21,456 nucleotides of DNA, taken from Paulinella micropora. Taxonomy: Eukaryota; Cercozoa; Imbricatea; Euglyphida. This document shows positions 9,583-19,590 of the stretch, in pieces. Location of the stretch: positions 10,550 to 32,005 of the forward strand of contig BJOX01000358.1 in the NCBI GenBank assembly GCA_009731375.1, written 5' to 3'. Position numbers and translations under genes: made by a program. The notes under the pieces are model-generated. The model searched no databases. It had not been told where the DNA came from and saw nothing but the letters and a program-made list of their open reading frames with translations. Position 1 is the first letter of the stretch, and each line of letters begins with the position of its first letter.

Positions 9583-10115
9583 TGTAACACCCACGGTATA
9601 CTACATCGTTTTTACGCTATTGGTTTTTACGGTAATTCACTCTTGGAAGTGATTCCTTGTTATTAAATGTATTTAAGATGAATTCTTATTACATTTCCGG
9701 TTTTGAACAATACTTCCGGTTTTAATGTTGTAATAGGATAAAGGATTATGAGGATAAGCTTGGAAGCTTAAATCCCATAGAGCCTTAAAACCTATATTTT
9801 ACACTTAACCGTATACCGGAGTGGTGAAGGTTTTTAGGATGCAAATTGCACAAAGCTGTAGCATCCATATTGAATAACCTCCCACATTAATAGCGTTAAC
9901 CCGATCCTTTTATTGCCATTGTAGTAACCATTTGAAGTTATGGATTATTTTCATGAAAATTGCGTGAAATTTGGCAGTTTTTTCCCGTGACTGGGAATTT
10001 ATGGCTAAATAAGGGAAATTGCACTTATGGGTTGTTGTTTGGGGTACATTTGTGCAGGTTGCGGACGTAACGCATCGTGTCAGATGACCAGTGTCAAAGG
10101 GACACTCCGTTGACA
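9583..10115 (+). repeat. Candidate LTR of the plus-strand element
   Basis: It starts TGTAACACCCACGG directly after the polypurine tract. The right edge is uncertain; GTTGACA at 10109-10115 is one candidate because it roughly mirrors the TGTAAC start. The interval is non-coding and A/T-rich. No second copy is in the window, so neither length nor target duplication can be checked. It could be a 3' LTR of an element whose body is lost. Confidence 0.45.
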
Positions 10116-11349
10116 GCGGTTTTTTCCTTTGGCTTGTTGTTTGGGTTCATTACTGACTTCCCTTTCTACTTTAGAAGTAGATGTTAGTACTGAACCAGTT
10201 GTGTTCAAACTTTTTATTAAATTCCTCTTTATTATTGAGCTCGTAAGGGTAAGGCCTCCGGTCTTAATACAAAGGGCGGAAGATAGGAGAAACGCTCGAC
10301 TATCAGTAGGTCACTAACATGGGGTGAGTGAGGGTGAACATATGTTTTTTTTTAAACCTCAAAAACAAAGTTAAGTGCGCTTTTAAATCGATTTTAATCG
10401 AATTATGTATTATTAAAGTTTGCATGATCTTTTAAAACTACTTTAATTAGCTTGAAATTTTTTTTAGTAGTTTTAATGAACGACGTCAGTAAAGTTGTTT
10501 GTTCCGGGGTTTTTGCGTATTTTGCGTCACATTTGTACACAAATTGCCACATTCCCTCCGGGTCGTCTTCACAGAAGGGGCATTGATTTGTCCAAAACAA
10601 GGTTTTGATTTTTTTTTGTTAAGAGCAAAGTCGGTTTGTGTGCTTTTTGTCTTGTGTTTTTATTGTGTCTACTGTACTAAATTCAAATGTTTTTGTACAT
10701 TCTGGCTTCCCACACCATACCATACGGTTCCCTACCAATTTTTTGTTTTGTGCTTGCAAAATTGCATGTGTTTGCTTGTGTTACGTGATTTTTTTGGAAA
10801 TGCTTCCCACCATCTTGTTTTTCTTCCCTTCTGTTGCATACACATTATATCTTGCTGTGTTTTGTGTTCTCATATGTTCCTATACTGTGTTTATCCACTT
10901 TTGCATAGAAATTTGTGTGTGCATGTGCTTTTTTCCCCTATAACGGACACCATAAAGTTGCTGCCTCCTGTTGCTGTCCGCCATTTTGTTTTCGTCCCTT
11001 TTGTTGTCCCTACATGTTGTTTTATTGCAAATTTTTGTGTATTGTTGTTGTATGCATGTTGTGTGATTGAAAAATGCTTGTGTGCATGATTGGTGTGTTT
11101 GTTTTCGCTGTGAGAGGAGGTTGTGAAATGTCGTTATTCTGTTTTTGTCTTGTTACTGTTTGCCCTACTTGGCACTCTTGTGAATACATGTATCCTATAC
11201 CTGTTTTCTTTGTTTTCTCTTAGCTTACATGTTGGCTGTCTTGAACATCCACAAAACGCGTGTTTTTATGTTTGTTTTCCTTGTCCTTGTCAGCTTTGTT
11301 TTCCTTATCTGTCTGTGCACTTTTTTTTTCTACAACTATTTTATGTGTT
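10116..11349. other. T- and TG-rich non-coding stretch
   Basis: From about 10600 the plus strand is strongly T-rich with many TTTTG, TGTG and TTGTT runs and little A. Long plus-strand frames (for example 10499-11089) come only from this bias: they encode Cys/Phe/Val/Leu mixtures without domains. The minus strand has frequent stops. A similar T-rich segment lies at 20270-20400. It could be untranslated or intergenic DNA with strand asymmetry. I see no gene. Confidence 0.6.
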
Positions 11350-11561
11350 CGACAGAGTAGCAGTTCTTCCGAGCCGGAAGACTTACTAGACTACGAGCAA
11401 TGGTACTCGCCGGATTAAAAGGTGTTTTGCGCAGAGGGTGGACAATGCCGTGAAGCAATTGACCACACTCTTTAAGCAATAACTAGTCGATACAGGTGTC
11501 CCAGTATTTACTATTCCGTTATTATATTCCAAGTGTTCTCAGTTCACTTTTGCAGTTTGGT
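11350..11561 (+). repeat. Left part of the 555-bp repeat, copy A (direct repeat of 19591-19802)
   Basis: The 212 bp match 19591-19802 in the same orientation with one substitution (T at 11497, C at 19738). The match starts abruptly at CGACAGAG and ends at TTTGGT. It contains a compact hairpin, TCTTCCG-AGC-CGGAAGA, about 15 bp in. The remaining part of the unit is not next to it but 534 bp to the right and inverted. Confidence 0.95.
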
Positions 11562-12095
11562 CTGTACTTTATCAATATGGACGTCATATTATCATATAAT
11601 CATCAGGGATAGCTAAATCATTAAATTTCACCGTAAATTGTATTACCGGATCAATATTCACTAAATCGACTTACTGACTTATTATATTTTGATTATATGT
11701 TGTGCAATTTTTCCGATGCATGATCATACTTCAAGTTTCAGCTGGGATGGGCGCAACTTTTACCTTTTTCATTTTGAGAGGTTAGGAGAGCGTAGTTGAT
11801 AATCGTCTTCTCGTCAGGGAGGCCTTACTTTACCGTGGGACGCCAGCCTTGCATATAGTCTAACTGATATGTGCATGCCGCGGTAAGTGGGGTAGCCACT
11901 TCTGACTCTACATCTCAGAGAGAGTGAGGGTAAGTAAATGACCTTCTTTGGGTCTCGCTTTTCACCGCCAACGTGAGTGATAGGGCATAGACATGTTAAT
12001 TCATTTATGATCATAAGGTCCTTGGTGCGGACATAATAATAAATTATTTTATTACTAAGCAGTCAAGGCAGATAAGTTTACGTTCTTTGAGGGAG
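11562..12095. other. Spacer between the two parts of repeat copy A
   Basis: A 534-bp A/T-rich segment without a convincing gene. A minus frame at 11814-12014 has no recognisable content. The right end reads CTTTGAGGGAG directly before the inverted repeat part. The purine-rich end could be chance or a former element border. Confidence 0.5.
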
Positions 12096-12426
12096 CGTCG
12101 GAGATATACCGTAACCGAGAATTTCCGTTACTGGATTTGTCCTTTGTGGCAAATTCACGTAAACCTATTATCTGCCGGCCCTCCTTGCCATTTGCCAATA
12201 CAATACCATATTTCTTTACGAGTACAGGAAGGATGTGCAACTTACAGTTGCACAATCTACAATTCATCCTTTCTAGTCCTTCTTGATTTATCTAGACTAG
12301 AGTTGGTCTCCGTCGGGACCTTTGTAGACCAACCAATTATAGAACGGATAGCAATAGATGGAACGGATAGGGATCGTAGTTCTTGTGCACAAGCAGCACT
12401 GTTTGTATTCAGTATTAAAAGGTAAC
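12096..12426 (-). repeat. Right part of the 555-bp repeat, copy A, inverted
   Basis: The 331 bp are the reverse complement of 19801-20145, with four substitutions visible by eye and one 14-bp length difference (a duplication in the other copy). The match starts at CGTCGGAG and ends at GGTAAC, the same internal point where the left part (11350-11561) stops. The two parts together account for the whole unit. A plus frame of 112 residues across it is also open on the other copy, but has no recognisable family. Confidence 0.95.
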
Positions 12427-13190
12427 ATAGACATCACATCATGACATATAAAATGTGGGATTAAATATTATAATAAAAGTTATGAAGGCAAAAGTATAGA
12501 ATATATGAAATATAGCAGATAAACATGCCAAATTAATGCAGTAGCTGTAGATCAACGTCTAACAGAATACTAAATAAAGCAAGTTTAATAAGAGTCACTT
12601 AGCAAAAATAATTTTGTCAGCATTTCCCCGGCAAGGGGTACCTTTCAGAAAAAACATGTGAAAAGTTATATTCTTGAAGCCCCCGTAGCGTGGAATGCTG
12701 CAACATATCACTGCTAAGTGATAACAAACTATCAGCTATGGATCCGCACTCTGGATTCGCATCCGGGTCCGCTTGCCATGAACTTTGTCTTGTCCCCCGG
12801 GCCCGTTTCTCGCTCGACTACCTATATTGCCTATCAAGGAGGAAAAATGGGTAGCGCACGGCAGAAACACGCCAAAAGCACAAATATTCGTGGTGGCAAG
12901 TTCTATCAAGCTACAAGAGTGCTTTTGGAAACAAAATCCCTAAGAGCCGAAGGCATCTTAGCGACTTTGTGTCCAGAAGCACTAAGTCGATCGAAGACGC
13001 AGCCCACTTCCGATTCAGCTGCTCCAAGTGCGAAACACAACCTACAAAGCTGGGGTATGTAACAAATAGCGAGGTTGACCCTAGTAGCATGTAAAACAAA
13101 GCCGACATTGAGCGTTGGGACTCATTTCCTGCCCCGGTCCAATGACTTTGTCATTTCTGGCTTGTACCCCCTGCTAAGGCTATGTCTATC
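12427..13190. other. Downstream region of copia copy 2, no confident gene
   Basis: This lies past the pol stop of copy 2, so in element terms it should hold the 3' untranslated region, polypurine tract and 3' LTR. None is clear: no TGTAATGCCCC-type edge was found. A plus frame at 12718-13062 (114 residues) contains MGSARQKHAKSTNIRGGKFY after a purine-rich GGAGGAAAA leader, but belongs to no family I recognise. The 3' LTR of copy 2 may have been lost in the rearrangement at 11350-12426. Confidence 0.45.
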
Positions 13191-14640
13191 CTATTCGTCC
13201 GTGAGCGCTATCTTTCTAAGTGCTTCCAAATCTAATTTAGGGCAGAACACGTCCAACAACGTGTCTGCTTGTTCCTTGGGCAAATACTTAGGTAAAACAT
13301 CCCCTAACTGTCCTTTAGTACCAACCTTCCTAAACTTATCTATGCCTTTCTGTTCTAGCTCGTGTAGGTGCGTGGTCCGGCTAACCCGCGTTGCGCGGCT
13401 AGTATGGTCTGGGCGTTATCCTCATGAACGTCGAAAGGTTTGGGCTCCGGAATGCCTAATTCACTTCGCATGTTGCGAATGGCCATAGCTTCCCTTAGTG
13501 CCTCATTGGCTGCGAAAATTTCCGCGTCGTTCGACGAAAGGGCAACTTTCGACTGCCGTTTGGACAGCCAACCCACGGGATCTCCTCCTACTAAGACTAC
13601 ATACCCAGTACGAGATTTACCAGTCTTTAAACAAACCCTGTGAGCCGCATCGGGCCAAACTGTCATTGGTCCTATCGGTCCTGCCTTCCCTACCGCACTA
13701 AGATCCTTCTTGCTGAACCTAAGTACTCTATCGTTCTTCAGATATCGGATTATCTTCCCTAGCTTGGAATAAGTCTTCCCCACATCTACTGTCTGCATTA
13801 CGCTTGCAGAATTGAGCGCTTCCTCTATATCCGGCCTAGTCATCTTGGCCAAAAAGAGTAAACTCCCGACTATCTGTGGAATTGAAAACTGTCTAAGTCT
13901 AGCTTGCTCGTCCATTGGCATTGGGTCAGTTTTTGATCCGGGTGTTGCGCTGGGCTTGCAGTGTTCATACCCGTAAAATTTTACAACTTTCCGAGCGTAA
14001 CTTTGCTGATTTAGGATAATTTCCGACTTTGTCTGAATAATTTCCATTCCCTTGAATTCTTTTGCTAAACCGAGTCTTTTAATGGGGAAATGCATTTCAA
14101 GTCTCGCAAGATCTATCATAGGACCGTCTGCTGGGTGCCATAAAAATGAGATCGTCTACATGGAAGACGCCTACTATTCCCTCACCTAAGCTCGCTCCTT
14201 TCTCCATAAACATGCATGGGTCTGATTGAAGTGTTATGAAGCCTAACTGTTTGAGAAGCCCGGAAAATATATCATACCAACGCTTTCCTGCCTGTGGCGC
14301 TCCGTATAATGCTTTGACGACCTTCAATATCTTTCCTACTCTCCCTAACACTGACGCATCTTGTGGTGGGCGAGCGTATATGGCATCTATCATGTCGGCA
14401 TTAAGATAGGCGTGTTTAATGTCAACCCCGTCCAGTCTCCTACCATAACTGACTGCCAACTTGCACAACATCAAAACTGATCTGTGGTTAGCGCATGGCA
14501 CATAAAGCTGTTCAGGATTATAACTTATACCAGGTTGCAAATTGATCTCCCCTCAAGGACAAACATGACTTGACGAACCGTAGTCCAACTTGGTCCGTTT
14601 TGACCTTGTGCACCAAGTTAACCCAACTATCTTAACTCCG
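13191..14640 (-). pseudogene. pol: Copia reverse transcriptase and RNase H (copy 2), frameshifted
   Basis: Reading downwards from 14640: LVHKVKTDQVGLRF (one frame), then LQPGISYNPEQLYVP (next frame, from 14540), palm motif VDIKHAYLNADM, LYGAPQAGKRWYD, and the catalytic box FHVDDLIFMAPS near 14140. Another frame change near 14115 leads into PIKRLGLAKEFKGMEI, MTRPDIEEALNSASVMQTVD and RNase H. RNase H shows WPDAAHRV, KTGKSRTGYVVLVGGDPVGW, SSNDAEIFAANEAL and VHEDNAQTILAAQRG, carrying the family's acidic residues. A last shift near 13370 leads into THLHELEQKGIDKFRKVGTK and GQLGDVLPKYLPKEQ, ending at the TAG at 13191. That tail matches the copia RNase H end. FHVDD replaces YVDD in both copies, so it is a lineage trait and not damage. 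Confidence 0.9.
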
Positions 14641-15323
14641 GCTTTCCTAGCCTCACTTTTGTCTAGCCATTGGTAGGTCTTGAACTCAGCTATAGAACGT
14701 AACTCTTTATCTATCCCTGCCTGTAGATCTTTAAGTGTCATTCCCTCTATTGCTAAGTCTGGCGGTGAATGTATGTAACACGTCCACTCACTCGCTTCGT
14801 CACGTGAAATGCAATCATCCATGTCAATCATCGCTGTAACATGATGTGTAGATGTGCGGGATGGATCTACTTGCTTTCTCACTCTTCTTGCGCTGACTAT
14901 GTTCGCTGCTGATATTTTGTCACTCTGTTCCCAAGTAACTCCCTTGGTTGGGGCTTTACCCTCTATATACTGTGGTGTGGGGTCATGTTGCGCGCATGGG
15001 CTGTTCATATCTACAGGCAAGGGCCCTATACTAATTTGCTCCCCCTGGACTGCATCAACCTCGTGAGGTTCATGTTCAGTCTCTAGTTTGGCCTCTGCCT
15101 TATCTTCTGCCTCACTGTCTACCTGCGGTGTAGTGGTGGGACTGTGTGGGAATGGTGCAACTGGACTATCAGTGGAACTGGGCTCGAAATCAGCTACCTG
15201 GCTAGCTCCTATGGCTATCCCTGTGTCTGAGAACCCCTGTGTGTTGCTGTGGTCTAGTTCATCGTCAAATTCTGGCTGTGTGTCTATCTCCCCTCAGTTG
15301 CATCTTCCCATACTACCTGAGGC
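14553..15323 (-). pseudogene. pol: Integrase-RT linker and RT lead-in of copia Pol (copy 2)
   Basis: A continuous minus frame from about 15285 to 14553. It opens with an acidic, Ser/Thr/Pro-rich linker (for example EAEDKAEAKLETEHEPHEVD), passes the motif GVTWEQSDKISAANIV (near 14930), then MTLKDLQAGIDKEL, FKTYQWLDKSEARKAG and VGLTW. This frame breaks near 14615, where RT continues in another frame. WEQSDKI and ANIV match copy 1 at the same place. At the upstream edge the integrase frame ends at 15324 and two small shifts lie between 15290 and 15340. The role of the linker is unknown; in copia elements this zone separates two mature enzymes. Confidence 0.75.
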
Positions 15324-16430
15324 TCATTCGAGCTCACCTACCCTACTGAGATCGAAACGAACATTTCTAACTCCTGATAAAACCTTCTGTCTGTCCCAAA
15401 CTCTGTACAAATTGCGATGCATATCGTATCCTACTAACTTTACTAACTTGCCGGGCATGGATCCTTTACCATTTACCTTTCCTACGTGCATCACTCCCAT
15501 GCACCCAATTGGACGTAATTGGTGCAATGGTGGTGCTCGTTTGAATAGTAATTGGTAAGGCGACGTGCCCTTATGCTGTCCTTTAGTAATAGGTAAAATA
15601 TTATATAGCACAGTGGCTGTATGCTCTATTTCTGCCCAAAAGTTGGGCGGAAATCGAGGATGCTGCCTAAGTGCGCGAGCAGGCCCCCCTGTCACCCCGT
15701 TTATTCTCTCAGCTCTCGCATTGCCATCTTTATCTGCAGTGGCAGCATCTTTCCATATAATATCACTATACTTCTCACTGATCTCTCTTGGGGCCGTGAA
15801 TTCCTGATCGCAAACTACAACTTTAACTTTGTTTTCTGTCTGTCTCTCCATGAACGCTATTGCTTTATGTATGCAAAATATAAATTCATTTTTATGTCTT
15901 AAGTAGAAATCAAGAGCATAACCCGAGAAATCGTCCATAACCGTGACTTTATACCTTCTCCCTTCCCGCGACATGACTCTCCATGGGCCTTGCGTATCGC
16001 AATGTAACATCTCTCCCACTCTCTCTGCTCTAGGTAAATGATTGGAAGCTAAACGAGGCAACACGCTAGCTTTGGCAATCATGCATGGCTCACACATTCT
16101 ACATTCTTCTCTCGCACTCTCTACACTACCATCTCTACCTATCAGCTTAATGCCTACAGCGTCTGCAAATGCTTTAGTCCTCTCCCAGCTCACATGACCC
16201 GCCATAGCATGCACTATACTAACAGGCAGCACTCTCACTCTCTTGACAGTAGAAGGGTACTTGACAAACAAAACAGCATTCTTTATTATTAGTTTAGATG
16301 ATTTAATACTCACTTTACTCTCTCTTGCTGTTGCTATTGTCCCTTTATTGTCTGAGGGTGTGGGCTTTATACTTGGGTTCTCCCACCCTGCTGCCACGCC
16401 TCCCCCTCTCTCTCAGGCACACCCTTAGGT
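15324..16430 (-). pseudogene. pol: Copia integrase (copy 2), core frame intact
   Basis: A 357-residue frame (16397-15324) carries a full integrase. The GAG-pre-integrase zinc site is H63-x4-H68 with C99-x2-C102. The first aspartate is in LHCDTQGPW (D134), followed by DDFSGYALDFYLRHKNEF. The second aspartate is in VVCDQEF (D197) and the glutamate in NARAERING (E230), then GPARALR and FWAEIEHTATVLYNILP. The C-terminal domain has PIGCMGVMHVGK, LVGYDMHRNLYRVWD and VRNVRFD. All three catalytic residues are in one frame, unlike copy 1, so this is the best-preserved domain in the window. A shift near 16400 separates it from the protease frame. The mature N-terminus cannot be read directly. Confidence 0.9.
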
Positions 16431-16474
16431 GTGAAACGACAGTTAGGATCTAGCTTACTATCCTTATGTTTGTC

Positions 16475-16852
16475 CTATCGGTACAGCAAGGCCTTAGTTA
16501 GCCTCCCCCTGACTAGTATGTTCTTTTCCTTCACAGGCAGTGCTCCCTTCAAGATGAACATTTGTCCATTTTGGTTGAGTATTTCTCTGTGATGGAAATG
16601 ATCCATCGGGCCAGTGGGGGCCATGTTGATTGGCATGAGTGGATCGTAGAAGGCACGCTTGCAAACCTTATGCATTCGCTCCTCTCCATCTACTCCTACA
16701 CACATCAACCCTGCCTCACCTATGACTCTCGTTCCATTCCCTGTATTGAATGTTACCTTACTGATCTTCTTCAGTTCTTTCATCATCGTCTCATCGTGAC
16801 AGACAAATTGAGTCGCACCACTATCCTGGTACACATGTTTTCTAGCTCTTAG
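16475..16852 (-). pseudogene. pol: Copia aspartic protease (copy 2)
   Basis: The 119-residue frame (16834-16475) begins YQDSGATQFVC, the retropepsin active-site triad DSG in its copia setting. A flap-like VTFNTGNGTRVIGEAG, a VGVDGEE strand and an AFYDPLMPINM segment typical of copia proteases follow. A tail (GQMFILKGALPVKEKNIL) leads towards the GAG-pre-integrase domain. A TAG lies about 8 codons upstream of YQDSG (near 16852) and another stop at 16475, so the frame is bounded by stops on both sides as assembled. The enzyme would cut the polyprotein; with these stops it would not be made from one reading frame. Confidence 0.85.
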
Positions 16853-18366
16853 CTATCCTACTGTGTGCCATGACTGTTGTGGAGTCTGTTTCTTTTTCGA
16901 TTTGTTTTTCTTGTCTTTCTTTTTCTTCTTCAACTTCTTCTTCTTTCTTTTCTTCTTCGTCTGTTCTTCTTCCTCAGACTCAGAGGACTCAGAGGGCTCT
17001 GATGACATAAACTCAGGGACGTCATCACAGTCATCTGGGTCATAGTCTCAATCGGCATACCTGTCCGTATCTGTCCTTTCAACTCTTCCTGCAAGTTACT
17101 TATAACTGCTCTCACCTGTCTGTCTAACAGATTAATCCTCTCCCTAGACGCACCTGTGATTAGTTCCTGAGGAACTGTCACCTCAACAAACTTACCTGTA
17201 GGGTCTAGTCTCACCTCTATCCCTTCTTCAGTCGGTGTGCTGGGTATGTTGGGTGTGTTTGGAGTGGAGTGTTTGTTGTCATGTTCGGTGCAGTATGGAC
17301 TGCTAGGACTATTTCTTGCATTGTGAGTCACAGTGACTAGCTCTATGGCTCTCATCACATCAGTCAGATATTCGTCTATCTTTCCTCCTGCCTCAATCAC
17401 TCTCCTCTCATCCCATACTCCCCCTGATCTTTTCAGCTCACTAGCTATCTCACCTACTGTCTGCATGTCAATGCTTGAGACAAGTCTGTAAGGTGAAATG
17501 ACTGGTGGGGGAATGATGGTGGAAGTGGAGGATGGGGTACTTACCTGTTCCTCTTCCTCAGGGACGCTGAGGGCGGACCTGCTGCGCGGAGACGCAGCAT
17601 CGAATCCAGCAGCGAGGTCAGTCTGGGAAGTTCCCGGCCGGTCTGTAATTCACTACTGCTGGTGGTCTGTCTGTTGCTGGCTGTTCTAAGTCAATGAACG
17701 GAAAATAACCGCTTTGTTTTGCGTGATATCCGCAGTAGTCATCGTAATGCAGCCTATCTGCCATTCTTTGAGGCGACCCGAAAAGATGAGCCCCTAAACG
17801 AACTTTCCAAGGTTTTCCCCGAGAAGTTTTCCCGCAGCATTGCTTCGTGCTTGAAATTCTCTAAGCCCGATTATCCTTGCTTGTCGTTTCGGTTGTTGTT
17901 GTTGTTTGTGGATCTCGTTGTGTGGCTTTCTTCTCTTTTTCTTTCTTTATTGGTGCGTTGTTTGGACGTGGAGTGTTGTTCAGTGATGGTGCAGCTACAC
18001 CTATCTCCCTACCTACCAATGTTTTGGTCACACTCCTGTCTTGGTTTGATGTTTGTTTTTGTTTGTTCTTGTTTTCTCTCTGTGGGGGTGGAGGCATGAG
18101 CAGAGAAGGCACCATAGCAATATGTAGGCAACGAAGGCAATGAAATTGTTCTTATCGTGTTTGCCCTCTCTACTCCTCGTACTGGTGTTCGTGATTCTGT
18201 TTCGTTGTTGTGTGTTGATGTCGTGGGGGCAGGCAGTAGTATGATAGGAGGTGGAGCAGGTGCATCACCATCATCATCACTCTCATCAACTAGCTCACCA
18301 CCACCATGCAAAACAAACACAGTTCCCTCAAACAAATCAACGTCTTCCTCTTCCCCTTGCTCTTCC
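16853..18366 (-). pseudogene. Gag-protease linker of copia copy 2, low complexity and frameshifted
   Basis: The minus strand stays largely open but changes frame several times. The upper part (18366-18009) has an EEEQGEEEDVDLF acidic start, FEGTVFVLHGGG and Pro/Ala/Thr-rich sequence. The middle (18115-17861) is Lys/Gln/Thr-rich (for example TQRDPQTTTTTETTSKDNRA). Around 17650-17790 one frame holds LHYDDYCGYHAKQSGYF and DLEQPATDRPPAVVNY. From about 17650 to 17047 a longer frame contains MQTVGEIASELKRSGG and LDPTGKFVEVTVPQELI. Finally a Glu/Ser run passes into a Lys run (KKKRKKKKLKKKKKDKK) directly before protease. A plus-strand frame over 17719-17870 is the main rival reading, but the element's polarity favours minus. 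No named domain is recognised. Confidence 0.6.
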
Positions 18367-19586
18367 TCACCCTACTCCCTCTAGACCATCAATATGATCT
18401 ATGGCTACGTCCTCTAGCAAAGTAACTCTCTCTTCCACCGGAATATCTCTCCCGTTATTCTCACCCTGTGCTGACACCATTGTCTTGGCACGAGGACATT
18501 GAGCACGATTGTGTTGCAACGCGTGCAAGGCAATTTTGGGCACGTCGCGCGCCAATGATCCTTTGCCCCACACTTGTAGCAACCACCCTTCTCTTCCTCA
18601 CCCTCGCTCTCCTTAGCTACAAAAGTACCTTGTGCTGGTCTGCGAACGAGTGTGGATGTGTTGGGTTTGTGTGTCATCTGCCTAGTTTGGTTTCCACGAG
18701 ATTTCGGACCAGAATTTAGACGAAAATTTTGCCAGACTTGGCGGATGACTCTCTCGACCTCACGGTGGTTCAGACGGTCCTCGCGACCGAGTTGGTATAC
18801 CATAGTATCCAACACCGCGAAAACCGTATGCTTCTTAAACTTCATCAAGAGAAAAGAAGAAAAGAATTCGTCCGGAATTTTACCTCCGTAATCCCGTTGA
18901 ATGCACTTTTCAAGATACCTATTTCTATCCAACCACAACTCAATGTCCCCTCTTGGGTAGGATGAAATGAAAACAAGCATACGCTTTATCATTCCTGCTT
19001 CGTTGGCACCCCCATACCAGCGCTTGACAAGCACCATCATGCGTATAGGGTTGCCATCGGAGACAGTCATGCATAAAGCTATGAGTGTTGGATGCTTGAA
19101 GGCAACAGAAACGTAAAGGCTTAGCTTACGCATGGCCTTTGCGTGTTCTTTGCGTTCTTTTAACTTACGTCTTCTCGCTCTTCCTTCTTTCTTTGACCTA
19201 CTTCGTTCTTTCGGTCGTATTCTTGCATCTTGGCTCTCTTTTGCTTTAGAGGCCTCAGCGTCTGTTGTCTTCTTACCCACTTCGGGGGATGTTGTCTTAG
19301 TCTTAGATTCTGTTCCTGATGCTGAGTCACTGTCGCTAGTGTCTGACTCTGTACTGTACTGTTCATCTACTCTGAACGCTGACTCATCCCATGGGTACCT
19401 TTCTTCAGCTTTCTCTGGATGCTTTGCTATGAAACTGACTATGTCTCCTAGCTGTGAACTCTCAGAGGTTGCTACCATCTTAAACGTGAATTCCCAAGTT
19501 TGAAACCGGTCCTCAAAGACCTGTTCAAGCTCAGGAATGCTGTTTATATGGTTTTTCTTGCCCGTCTTCTCGCGTGCAAGGCGCAT
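18367..19586 (-). pseudogene. gag: Gag with CCHC zinc knuckle (copia copy 2)
   Basis: A 390-residue frame from the ATG at 19586. An N-terminal helical region (PELEQVFEDRFQTWEF) is followed by a Ser/Asp/Glu/Thr-rich stretch and an Arg/Lys-rich run (about residues 125-150, for example RPKERSRSKK). A Gag-like core follows (MIKRMLVFISSYPRGDIELW, LDRNRYLEKCIQRDYGGKI, LTMVYQ-type helices near residue 270). The zinc knuckle is CYKCGAKDHWRATC at residues 336-349, a standard CX2CX4HX4C. Directly after it, CTRCN in this frame and HNRAQC in the next look like halves of a second knuckle split by a small indel. The second frame runs on to 18367. The ATG lies against a TTAAC that flanks the 19591-20146 insertion, and the same frame is open beyond that insertion, so the original start may be further upstream. 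Confidence 0.82.
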
Positions 19587-19590
19587 TAAC

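Larger units (their letters stand above)
13191..19590 (-). mobile_element. Ty1/copia-type LTR retrotransposon, copy 2, internal region
   Basis: About 6.4 kb of minus-strand Gag-Pol: Gag with a zinc knuckle, a long charged linker, aspartic protease, integrase, linker, RT and RNase H, ending at the TAG at 13191. The order defines Ty1/copia. More than ten one-base frame changes and a few stops interrupt it. The 5' side is interrupted by a repeat insertion at 19591-20146. Beyond that insertion the Gag frame stays open for about 24 more codons, and near 20200 there is a GGGGGGCATTAC followed by TTGGGGG that could be the end of the 5' LTR and the primer site. No matching 3' LTR was found. Confidence 0.88.

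Noticed and set aside
10499-11389. Plus-strand frames of up to 196 residues with many Cys, Phe and Val
   Set aside because: They follow T-rich base composition; no domain, no sensible start context, and the same bias elsewhere gives similar frames.
13440-15902. Plus-strand frames over the copia RT and integrase region
   Set aside because: They are antisense shadows of a minus-strand Pol with recognised catalytic motifs.
17486-17544. A 59-bp minus-strand intron (GTAAGT donor and TTACAG acceptor)
   Set aside because: The sites look good, but the unspliced sequence is open in frame, and 59 bp is not a multiple of three, so removal would break the downstream Gag-Pol frame.
17719-18099. Plus-strand coding exon (RNAAYLPFFEATRKDEPLNE)
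   Set aside because: It looks protein-like but lies inside the minus-strand Gag-protease linker, which is also open; kept only as a rival reading.
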